The notes under the pieces were generated by a model. The model was not told the DNA's origin. It saw only the letters and a program-made list of their open reading frames with translations, and made no database searches. Position numbers and translations under genes: made by a program. Shown piece after piece: positions 6,242-12,503 of a stretch of 12,503 nt of DNA. Every line of letters starts with the position of its first letter. Position 1 is the first letter of the stretch. The DNA is from Paludibacter sp. Lineage in GTDB: Bacteria; Bacteroidota; Bacteroidia; Bacteroidales; Paludibacteraceae. The stretch lies in contig JAQWCZ010000034.1 in NCBI GenBank assembly GCA_028705705.1, positions 1 through 12,503 of the forward strand, given 5' to 3'.

Positions 6242-8665
6242 ATGAAAGCAAATCATTCCATTCAAATATTGATTTCAGCAATTGTAGTATTGTTGATGAG
6301 TATCTTCCCTGTACATGCTGAGATTGAGATGGCAGTTATTAAGGGTAAAGTGGTAAACGAAAAGAATCAGCCTGTTGAATATGCTACGGCTGTTTTAATA
6401 AGCCCAACAACCGGTGAAGTAATCAAAGGTGAGGTCTGCAATGAGAAAGGTGAATTTAACATTAACAAGGTTGAGAAAGGTGAATATGTTTTGTCGGTCA
6501 GCATGATTGGATACAAAAAACACGATGCTGAAAAACTGGTTGTGGATGGAAAAAGGAATGTAATTGTAAAGAATATTATCCTGAACGAACAGACAGAAAT
6601 GCTTAAAGCTGTTGATGTTGTTGCCAAAAAAGAGTTTATTGAACAAACTGTAGATAAGACAGTTATTAATCCCGAAGCATCAATCACTTCAGCATCAGAA
6701 AATGTTTATGAGATTCTGAGAAAATTACCTGGTGTAACTATTGATAACAATGACAATATCTCGCTGAAGGGTATGCCGGGTGTGCGGGTCATGGTTGATG
6801 ACAAGCCAACTTATTTATCTGCTTCGCAACTGGCCTCCTGGTTGAAGAGTATGGAGGGAAAAGATGTGGATAAAATCGAGATCATCGAGAATCCTTCAGC
6901 TAAATATGATGCCGAAGGTAATTCCGGTATCATCAATATTAAAACCAAACATACGAGAGCTCCGGGTTTTAACGGTAATATAAATGGTGGGGTAAACATA
7001 GCCAGTAAAGTTGGTTGGAATGGAGGTGTTAATCTCAATATGAATTACGGAAAACTGAATCTCTACGGAAATTACTCAAATTATCATTGGGAAGGATGGA
7101 ATACGATGGATGCAATCCGTCGCTTTACTGGCACGGAGCTGCAGGGAGCTTCTCAGATAATCAAAAACAAAGAGACTTACGATGGAAGTTCACATAATTA
7201 TAAAGTGGGAGCTGACTATTTTCTGGCAAAAAATCATGTCGTGAGTGTCATGATGCGTGGAAATTTTGGTTCAAATTACGAAAAAATGAACAACAGAACA
7301 TCATTTACAGATAAATATTCAAATGTTGATTCTGTTTTGGTAACAACATCAGGTGGAAATAACAATTGGAACAGTGCAACCTATAATCTGAATTACAAAT
7401 GGGATATTGATACAACAGGACAGTCTTTGTTATTTGATGTGGATTACGCCCGTTTCGGTTTTACAAGTTCAAACAATCAAGACGGTAAATATTATGATGC
7501 CAATGATGTTTATTTGAATCACGGTTTGGTGGTTGTAACCACCCAGGGGAACGACATCGGTATATTATCATCAAAACTGGATTATGTACTGCCAGTGAAT
7601 AAAATGCTGAACCTGGAGTCAGGACTGAAGGTGAGTTCAGTTAGAACTGAAAGCTATATTGATATGAATGGTTACTTGAATCAACACGATGATTTTATTT
7701 ACGAAGAAAATATACAGGCTGCTTATGTAAACGCCCGTGCTCAATTAAATAAAACTACGCTACAACTGGGACTTCGGCTGGAAAATACAATTTCACGCGG
7801 AAATTCGGTTGTGACAAATCAGGTCAACGATACTTCTTATCTCAAGTTGTTTCCTTCATTTTTTGTACAACAGCAATTGGATCAGAAAAATAGTTTGAAT
7901 TTCAGATATAGTTACCGAATTGGCCGTCCAAGCTATCATCACCTGAATCCTTTCCGCTGGATGGTGGATCCTTATACATTCAATGTTGGCAATCCTAATT
8001 TAAAGCCGCAGTTTACACATACGGCCGGTTTAAGTCATAATTTTAAAAACATGCTGATTTCAAGTTTGGGAGCCAATTACACAATCGGTTTATTTACTCA
8101 GGTTATCAGACAGGATGATGTGTCGCGGACTGTATTCCAAACCATGGAAAATCTCCAAAATTCACTGGATATATCACTTTCAGAAACTTTGCAATTCCAA
8201 CCTTTCAAGTGGTGGAGATTTAATGGAACCGTTACCGGCATGTATAAAACAATTCAAATGGATGATCAAAATCTTATTCCATTGAGCCGGTTTAGTTTTA
8301 TAGCGAATATGAGTAATAATTTTACTCTTCCATGGAAATTGAATCTGGAGATAAATGGACGATACAACTCAGAACAGCTTATAAGCAATATCGTATTACG
8401 TTCTGCATATTCAATTGATTTAGGTTTACAACGTAAAGTGTTGAAAGACAACGGAACAATAAAAATAGCTGTAAGCGATATATTGAAGACATCGAATGGT
8501 GGTGCCTATGCAAAATACGACAATGTAGATATTGATGTGCTGAATAGATGGGAGTCGCGCAGGTTGAGTATTTCGTTTAATTATCGTTTTGGTAAGGATG
8601 ATTTTAAAACCCGTGCCAATAGATCTACTTCCTCGAGTGAAGAAGAAAACCGGAGTTCAAAATAA
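6242..8665 (+). CDS. TonB-dependent-receptor-like outer-membrane beta-barrel protein
   Basis: This 807-residue protein has a signal peptide (1-26, ending PVHA). A carboxypeptidase-regulatory-like beta-sandwich (about 32-115) follows, with the family pattern IKGKVVNEKNQPVEYATAVL and later SMIGYKKH. The plug domain (about 130-236) contains LPGVTIDNNDNISLKG and the typical ENPSAKYDAEGNSGIINIKT stretch at 216-235. The rest (about 245-795) alternates aromatic and polar residues, as in the outer membrane beta-barrel family found in Bacteroidota (OMP_b-brl type), ending in a last strand LSISFNYRFG and a Ser/Glu-rich tail. The length is usual for the group. No SusD-type lipoprotein is adjacent, so a Sus-style glycan uptake pair is not supported. 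Import of a small molecule or peptide, or signalling, is possible; the ligand is unknown. The 187-residue secreted protein just upstream is a candidate partner. Confidence 0.9.
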   Translation: MKANHSIQILISAIVVLLMSIFPVHAEIEMAVIKGKVVNEKNQPVEYATAVLISPTTGEVIKGEVCNEKGEFNINKVEKGEYVLSVSMIGYKKHDAEKLVVDGKRNVIVKNIILNEQTEMLKAVDVVAKKEFIEQTVDKTVINPEASITSASENVYEILRKLPGVTIDNNDNISLKGMPGVRVMVDDKPTYLSASQLASWLKSMEGKDVDKIEIIENPSAKYDAEGNSGIINIKTKHTRAPGFNGNINGGVNIASKVGWNGGVNLNMNYGKLNLYGNYSNYHWEGWNTMDAIRRFTGTELQGASQIIKNKETYDGSSHNYKVGADYFLAKNHVVSVMMRGNFGSNYEKMNNRTSFTDKYSNVDSVLVTTSGGNNNWNSATYNLNYKWDIDTTGQSLLFDVDYARFGFTSSNNQDGKYYDANDVYLNHGLVVVTTQGNDIGILSSKLDYVLPVNKMLNLESGLKVSSVRTESYIDMNGYLNQHDDFIYEENIQAAYVNARAQLNKTTLQLGLRLENTISRGNSVVTNQVNDTSYLKLFPSFFVQQQLDQKNSLNFRYSYRIGRPSYHHLNPFRWMVDPYTFNVGNPNLKPQFTHTAGLSHNFKNMLISSLGANYTIGLFTQVIRQDDVSRTVFQTMENLQNSLDISLSETLQFQPFKWWRFNGTVTGMYKTIQMDDQNLIPLSRFSFIANMSNNFTLPWKLNLEINGRYNSEQLISNIVLRSAYSIDLGLQRKVLKDNGTIKIAVSDILKTSNGGAYAKYDNVDIDVLNRWESRRLSISFNYRFGKDDFKTRANRSTSSSEEENRSSK

Positions 8666-8681
8666 TTTAGTTTTTTCTATT

Positions 8682-8730
8682 AATTATAAACCACATTTGG
8701 CACATGAGAAAATATAAGAGGATTATAATT
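8682..8730. repeat. Weak inverted repeat between convergent genes
   Basis: AATTATAA (8682-8689) and TTATAATT (8723-8730) are inverted copies; after one mismatch the stem can add two G-C pairs. The loop is long (about 27 nt) and there is no clean U-tract, so this is at best a poor bidirectional terminator for the convergent receptor and nucleotidase genes. No better terminator was found in 8666-8794. Confidence 0.25.
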
Positions 8731-8794
8731 TATTTGTGATTAAATTTCAGATTTACCATCTCTATATAGAAGGATGTCCTGAAAAAATAAAAAT

Positions 8795-9484
8795 TTAAAG
8801 GATGTTTTTCAACTCCATCAGCCTGCTGATCTTATAGGTCGCGGGCTGATTTTCTTTGTGGTGACCATTGAGCGGGAAGTAAATCTGGTCGATGCCGGTA
8901 TTTTTAGCACCCCGAATATCTGCATCGTATGAATCTCCAATCATGATAGCCTCATGTGCTAAAGCGTTGTTGAGTTGTAGTGCATGTTTAAAAATCTTAG
9001 GGTCGGGCTTTAATGCATCAGCCTCTTCAGAAAGGACAATGTGAGTGAAATAATGTTGGATGCCGCTACTGTTTATTTTCTTATACTGCACTTCCCTGAA
9101 ACCATTCGAGATGATCGTGAGAGGATATTTATTTTTGAGATAATCAAGCACCTTTATGGCATCCGGCATCAGTGCTGTTTTTGTTGGGAGAATTTCGAGA
9201 TACTGATGACCAATTTCTTCAGCCAATTGAAGATCATCTACTCCCATCCGAGCCAGGGGATACCTAAAGCGCTCAGCCATCAGAAAATCGCGTGTTATTT
9301 CCCCTTTACCGTAAGCTTCCCAGAGTTCGATGTTTTTCCGGGCATAGATCGTGAAAAATTCATCGAAACTACTAAAGTGGTTTTTCAAATCGCCTTCATC
9401 AAACATTTGTTGCAGCGAGAGTCGTGCATTGGTATGAAAATCCCAGATGGTATCATCCAGGTCAATGAAAACGTATTTATACAT
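8795..9484 (-). CDS. yjjG: YjjG-type HAD hydrolase, non-canonical pyrimidine nucleotidase
   Basis: This 229-residue cytosolic enzyme has all four haloacid dehalogenase motifs: DLDDT at 8-12 (nucleophile Asp8, acid/base Asp10), ISNG at 125-128, Lys159 in ALKPDPKIF, and GDSYDAD at 183-189. The helical cap between motifs I and II (about 16-100) and the start VFIDLDDTIWDF are characteristic of the YjjG/TIGR02254 subfamily. Its E. coli relative dephosphorylates pyrimidine nucleoside monophosphates, including damaged ones, as a house-cleaning 5'-nucleotidase; Mg2+ is the expected cofactor. The ATG lies 7 bp after the stop of the coiled-coil lipoprotein gene, so the two are almost certainly co-transcribed. 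A link to the nearby thymidine kinase through pyrimidine metabolism is possible but not required. Confidence 0.85.
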   Translation of the reverse strand: MYKYVFIDLDDTIWDFHTNARLSLQQMFDEGDLKNHFSSFDEFFTIYARKNIELWEAYGKGEITRDFLMAERFRYPLARMGVDDLQLAEEIGHQYLEILPTKTALMPDAIKVLDYLKNKYPLTIISNGFREVQYKKINSSGIQHYFTHIVLSEEADALKPDPKIFKHALQLNNALAHEAIMIGDSYDADIRGAKNTGIDQIYFPLNGHHKENQPATYKISRLMELKNIL

Positions 9485-9491
9485 GCATTAT

Positions 9492-10361
9492 TTAATCTAC
9501 TTCAATGACAAGATACCTACTTACACTCCAGAATTCTTTTGTGTCGGTAATCAGCAGGGTGAAAATATCATTTTCTTTTTCCAGCGTATAGGATGATTTT
9601 GGGTGTGTGCTCAGAATTTTTGCGCTGGATGAGTACAACGGAATGGATTTTGTCTTGCGGGCATCAATTCGTACGAAATAATTTTTATTAAAATCACTTT
9701 CAAGTACGCGACCCGGACGAAACCATCCGTCAGAGGTTATAATATTTTGTTCTCTTAATTCTTTTCGGGTGCCGAAAACATACCAAGCGGTATGAATCGT
9801 TTCGTCTTGTTCTTTAATTTTTGTGATGTGTTCTTCTTTCTCAGATTCCAACGCTTCAATATTACCGCTTAAATCTTCAATATTCACATTCAGTTCATTG
9901 ATCAGGGAATCTTTTTTCACTAATTCATTTTCTAAAGCCTGAACTTTCAAAGCTTCCTCTTCCAAAGCTTTAGTGAGACGTGAAATCGTACGTTCTAATT
10001 CTGCAAACTTATAATTGCTCCTACTGAGTTTATTTTTCAGTAGATTGATTTCTTCGCGGTTGGCTTTGAGCATTTCATTGATAAAGCTCAGGTCATCGTT
10101 TATTTTATTGCGGCTGTCAACATCACCTTCCTCTCCAAGTGGCTGCAGGGTGATTAATTTCTCGGCATTTTTGATTTTCTCGATGTTTTGTTCAATCTGG
10201 TTAATGGTTGCGAAATAGTTTTCCATTTCAGCTTTCATAGCCTCTTTCTCACGCGCGAGTGAATCACGCTCAGCTTGAAGTGACTGATAATCACCCGACC
10301 TGCTGTTACAAGCAAACATTGTAAGGATGAATACTGAGAGAAGAAAGAGTTTAGTTTTCAT
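9492..10361 (-). CDS. Coiled-coil lipoprotein with C-terminal beta domain
   Basis: The protein is 289 residues from the ATG at 10361. An in-frame ATG seven codons earlier (10382) is rejected because MKTKLFLLSVFILTMFAC then forms a perfect lipoprotein signal with the lipid-bearing Cys18. Residues about 25-190 are almost wholly heptad-like and rich in Glu, Lys and Leu, a long coiled coil. Residues about 195-289 form a different domain with alternating hydrophobic strands (TAWYVFGTRKELRE, SYTLEKENDIFTLLI, YLVIEVD). The layout is common in Bacteroidota surface or periplasmic lipoproteins. From memory, some databases name similar proteins Cbp1-family collagen-binding adhesins, but I cannot confirm binding from sequence. 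The gene has its own candidate promoter at the end of rsmI, and its stop is 7 bp from the nucleotidase start. Confidence 0.8.
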   Translation of the reverse strand: MKTKLFLLSVFILTMFACNSRSGDYQSLQAERDSLAREKEAMKAEMENYFATINQIEQNIEKIKNAEKLITLQPLGEEGDVDSRNKINDDLSFINEMLKANREEINLLKNKLSRSNYKFAELERTISRLTKALEEEALKVQALENELVKKDSLINELNVNIEDLSGNIEALESEKEEHITKIKEQDETIHTAWYVFGTRKELREQNIITSDGWFRPGRVLESDFNKNYFVRIDARKTKSIPLYSSSAKILSTHPKSSYTLEKENDIFTLLITDTKEFWSVSRYLVIEVD

Positions 10362-10443
10362 ATTATTTTGTCCGGAGGACATGTTTAAAATTTATAAATT
10401 ACTCCTTAAAAACACCTTGAAAAATATGGTTTTATTTTCGATG

Positions 10444-10474
10444 CAAAATTAGCGTTAATATTCTAATCCTGCAA
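10444..10474 (-). promoter_or_regulatory. Bacteroidota-type -33/-7 promoter for the lipoprotein-nucleotidase unit
   Basis: On the minus strand TTG (10474 down to 10472) is followed after 20 nt by TAATTTTG (10451 down to 10444), an exact fit to the TTG-N19-21-TAnnTTTG pattern of the primary sigma factor in this phylum. The -33 part lies inside the last codons of rsmI. The expected start near 10437 gives a leader of about 75 nt before the lipoprotein ATG. Confidence 0.6.
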
Positions 10475-11126
10475 CAATTAACACAATTTCTCCTTTGGGT
10501 TGATGAAGCGTATAATATTCAGCAAGTTCAGATAAGTTTCCGCGTTTTGTTTCTTCATGAAATTTGGAAATTTCCCGTGAAACGGAAGCTTTTCTTTCAT
10601 TACCGAAAACTTCACTCAATTGAGTTAGTGTTTTTACCAGCCTGAAAGGTGATTCATAAAAAACCAGGGTACGTGTTTCATTTACGAGTGATTGTATCCG
10701 GCTATGCCGGCCTTTTTTCTGGGGTAAGAATCCTTCGAAGCAAAAACGATCGTTGGGCAGACCAGAAGCTACTAAAGCCGGGACAAAAGCCGTTGCGCCC
10801 GGCAGACATTCCACCTCGATTTCATTTTCGACACAGGCCCGTACCACCAGAAATCCAGGGTCGGAGATGGCCGGTGTGCCCGCATCTGAAATCAGCGCGA
10901 TGATTTGACCGGCTTTCAATCGTTGCACGATACCCTCCACTGTTTTGTGTTCGTTGAATTTATGGTGAGAAACCATGGGTGTTTTGATCTCGAAATGTTT
11001 CAGCAGGAAACTACTGGTACGCGTATCTTCAGCTAATATTAAATCTGCTTCTTTAAGTACCCGGATTGCACGTAGGGTCATATCTTCCAGATTCCCGATG
11101 GGAGTTGGCACAACAAATAGTTTCAT
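10455..11126 (-). CDS. rsmI: 16S rRNA (cytidine(1402)-2'-O)-methyltransferase RsmI
   Basis: This 223-residue cytosolic enzyme uses S-adenosylmethionine to methylate the 2'-OH of C1402 in the decoding centre of 16S rRNA. Family motifs are clear: VPTPIGNLEDMTLRA at 6-20, AEDTRTS at 32-38, LISDAGTPAISDPGF at 78-92, PGATAFVPALVASGLP at 109-124 and FYESPFRL at 156-163. It ends soon after the tetrapyrrole-methylase-type fold and lacks the extra C-terminal helical domain of the longer E. coli protein, as is usual for short members. The ATG lies only 2 bp after the TGA of the acidic conserved protein, so translation of the two is likely coupled. Confidence 0.93.
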   Translation of the reverse strand: MKLFVVPTPIGNLEDMTLRAIRVLKEADLILAEDTRTSSFLLKHFEIKTPMVSHHKFNEHKTVEGIVQRLKAGQIIALISDAGTPAISDPGFLVVRACVENEIEVECLPGATAFVPALVASGLPNDRFCFEGFLPQKKGRHSRIQSLVNETRTLVFYESPFRLVKTLTQLSEVFGNERKASVSREISKFHEETKRGNLSELAEYYTLHQPKGEIVLIVAGLEY

Positions 11127-11128
11127 AT

Positions 11129-12019
11129 TCAGAATTTACGTTTGATAATTTGGTAGAAGTCTTCCACTGCAGCATTTCCTTCATCCCAATTATATTTAGA
11201 TTGCAGAAAATCTGTTACCTCTTCGTACGTAGCCAGTTTGTTGATGTAGCTAAGGATTTTGTTCATTTCTTCTCCATTGTTTCTGAATAATTCACGCTGA
11301 AACCTGAAACGGTCACCCAAACTGATTGCTTGTCGGATATCATCCACTTTTTTATTTCCAATGGCTGCATTAATGCCTCCACTTTCTCCTCTAGCCAGCA
11401 CCTCATTCCTGGAAGTTCCGGAAGATGCAATTTTTTCAGCAAGTGTGATTTTCTTTTCAATCGTTTCAGTTGTGGTGATCATTTTCTCAGTATCTGTTAC
11501 TGTTGTCTGTTCTTTTTCAGTTGTTTCAATAAATTCAACTGTAATTACATCTTCGGTAATTTCAATATTATTTTTATTTTCATCAATAATCCTCGCATGA
11601 GCAACCGACTCAGGTTCTTCTTCGTCCTCTGCTGCCTTCTCTTCATTTTCAAAAATTATATCATCATCATCTTCTTCTTCTTCTTCTTTTGATAACTCCT
11701 CTTCATCAAAAGAATTCATATTTTCTTCTTCCTCAGTAACTACATCTTTATTTTCAGTTACTTCTATTTCGACAGTTTCTTCTTTTTCGATTTTTGCAGA
11801 CATGTCCGGTATAACAGGTATTTTTTCAATGGCCTGCTGAAGCTCTTCCGGTTTCAGGTTGCCTAACTGGTTGATATAAGACCAAATATCATCGGTTTTG
11901 TTTTTTGCCAGGTTGATAATGGCTGCCGGATACGTGTTCATTTCCATGAATCCCTCTGTCAGCATGATGAGTTCGTCGATGTTTTTCCGGATTAACGTAA
12001 CAAGAAGTTCTCTGTTCAT
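11129..12019 (-). CDS. Conserved Bacteroidota protein with a long acidic linker
   Basis: This 296-residue protein has no signal peptide or membrane segment and should be cytosolic. A helical N-terminal part (1-70) is followed by a very acidic, low-complexity linker (about 77-137, with runs of Glu and Asp at 96-120), a Thr/Glu-rich stretch to about 190, and a C-terminal domain (about 192-296) with ITLAEKIASS, DDIRQAISLGDRFRFQRELF and a final WDEGNAAVEDFYQIIKRKF. The C-terminal pattern is one I recall from uncharacterised Bacteroidota proteins encoded beside rsmI or tdk; no function is known to me. The linker is probably disordered and may bind basic partners such as ribosomal proteins, which is only a guess. 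The ATG at 12019 has an A-rich leader. It forms an operon with rsmI (2 bp gap). Confidence 0.8.
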   Translation of the reverse strand: MNRELLVTLIRKNIDELIMLTEGFMEMNTYPAAIINLAKNKTDDIWSYINQLGNLKPEELQQAIEKIPVIPDMSAKIEKEETVEIEVTENKDVVTEEEENMNSFDEEELSKEEEEEDDDDIIFENEEKAAEDEEEPESVAHARIIDENKNNIEITEDVITVEFIETTEKEQTTVTDTEKMITTTETIEKKITLAEKIASSGTSRNEVLARGESGGINAAIGNKKVDDIRQAISLGDRFRFQRELFRNNGEEMNKILSYINKLATYEEVTDFLQSKYNWDEGNAAVEDFYQIIKRKF

Positions 12020-12060
12020 ATCTTTTTTTAAAAAAGAGGTAATACAACGGTTGTTTTTTA

Positions 12061-12068
12061 TATTTTTG
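12061..12068 (+). promoter_or_regulatory. Candidate -7 box of the tdk promoter
   Basis: TATTTTTG fits TAnnTTTG exactly and is followed by CG, but no TTG stands at the usual -33 distance (one is seen only 7 nt upstream). Transcription would start near 12073-12075, giving a leader of about 120 nt before the tdk ATG. Confidence 0.4.
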
Positions 12069-12072
12069 CGAA

Positions 12073-12109
12073 TGTAAGTAGTAACAGATACTTGTTTTTA
12101 CTACTTATA
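12073..12109 (+). repeat. Perfect 10-bp dyad at the predicted 5' end of the tdk transcript
   Basis: TAAGTAGTAA (12075-12084) and TTACTACTTA (12098-12107) are exact inverted copies around a 13-nt loop. In RNA the stem can grow by a G-U and a U-A pair to 12073/12109. It lies directly after the candidate -7 box, so it could be an operator overlapping the start of transcription or a 5'-terminal hairpin that stabilises the mRNA. Confidence 0.6.
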
Positions 12110-12195
12110 AGCTGTTATTAGTACAAAAACGCTGTAAAGTTAATGATTTCAACAGAATAAATTATCAAAAAAATCGCTAAAAATCAACAATTACC

Positions 12196-12503
12196 ATGAT
12201 CTATTCAGAGCAGAACCGGTTAACGGTGCAAAAGAGGGGAAGTATTGAAGTAATCTGTGGTTCCATGTTTTCCGGGAAAACCGAAGAACTTATCCGCAGA
12301 TTAAAAAGAGCACAGTTTGCCAAACAATCCGTAGAAATATTCAAACCCAAGATTGACACCCGTTACTCTGAAGACGAGGTAGTTTCACACGATAAAAACT
12401 CTATTCGTTCCACTCCCGTTGAATCATCGGGCAGTATACTGCTTATGTCGAACGATGTGGATGTCATCGGTATCGATGAAGCGCAGTTTTTTGATGAAGG
12501 TCT
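12196..12503 (+). CDS. tdk: Thymidine kinase, N-terminal part (cut by the window edge)
   Basis: The first 102 codons of a type II thymidine kinase are present. The Walker A loop GSMFSGKT at 22-29 binds ATP, preceded by IEVICG and followed by [10 protein letters not shown], as in bacterial Tdk. DEAQFF at 94-99 is the Walker B-like segment, with the glutamate expected as catalytic base. The lid and zinc-binding cysteines lie beyond the edge. The enzyme phosphorylates thymidine (and deoxyuridine) to the monophosphate for salvage into DNA synthesis, in the cytosol, as a tetramer in relatives. The ATG at 12196 gives a 14-residue lead before the conserved RGSIEV start; no Shine-Dalgarno sequence is visible. 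The gene is divergent from the acidic protein/rsmI operon. Confidence 0.95.
   Translation, partial: MIYSEQNRLTVQKRGSIEVICGSMFSGKTEELIRRLKRAQFAKQSVEIFKPKIDTRYSEDEVVSHDKNSIRSTPVESSGSILLMSNDVDVIGIDEAQFFDEG

Noticed and set aside
8761..8770. TCTATATAGA palindrome in the convergent spacer
   Set aside because: Ten A/T-rich bases can match by chance; there is no adjoining U-tract and no gene start nearby.
9041..9508. Long plus-strand open frame opposite the nucleotidase gene
   Set aside because: The minus strand encodes a full HAD enzyme with every motif; the opposite frame is a shadow with no protein-like pattern.
10362..10382. Upstream ATG for the lipoprotein gene
   Set aside because: It would put seven polar residues before an otherwise standard lipoprotein signal; the ATG at 10361 is preferred.
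11672..11690. Run of TCT/TTC triplets as a microsatellite or regulatory repeat
   Set aside because: It is the coding sequence of the Glu/Asp linker of the acidic protein on the minus strand, explained by amino-acid composition.
12021..12037. T7/A6 palindrome before the acidic-protein gene as a terminator
   Set aside because: It has no loop and no G-C core, and it sits 2 nt from a start codon; it is most likely an A/T-rich leader.

Overview
The window looks like a chromosomal piece from a member of the Bacteroidota. Four things point there: an outer-membrane receptor with an N-terminal carboxypeptidase-regulatory-like domain and a large beta-barrel; promoters of the TAnnTTTG type; A-rich leaders with no clear Shine-Dalgarno sequence; and a cluster of tdk, rsmI and an acidic conserved protein typical of that phylum. 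No tRNA, rRNA, CRISPR array, transposase or phage gene was found.

Left part (1-4410, all genes on the minus strand). A secreted parallel beta-helix protein starts at 1741 and runs off the left edge. A gene-poor spacer (1742-2220) follows, with a 21-bp tandem duplication and a good terminator. Next comes a compact membrane cassette, transcribed leftwards: an SPFH/Band 7 membrane protein, a 61-residue ribbon-helix-helix protein, and a CPBP (CAAX-type) intramembrane protease. The small DNA-binding protein is in the same frame as the SPFH gene, only one stop codon and four codons later, and has to start at TTG.

Middle part (4411-8665, plus strand, relatively A/T-rich in its first half). A small secreted zinc metalloprotease-like protein is followed by an unrecognised secreted 187-residue protein and a TonB-dependent-receptor-like outer-membrane protein, the last two 40 bp apart. 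The protease gene and the two-gene unit share a 29-bp upstream pattern, AAATCC-N14-TTACGTCTA, with identical spacing. It resembles a promoter for an ECF sigma factor and suggests that the two units form one envelope regulon. This is the most interesting signal in the window.

Right part (8666-12503). A minus-strand housekeeping run carries an acidic conserved protein, rsmI (16S rRNA 2'-O-methyltransferase, 2 bp spacing), a coiled-coil lipoprotein with its own Bacteroidota-type promoter, and a YjjG-type nucleotidase (7 bp spacing). A divergent tdk (thymidine kinase) gene is cut by the right edge. Its leader has a perfect 10-bp dyad just after a candidate -7 box.
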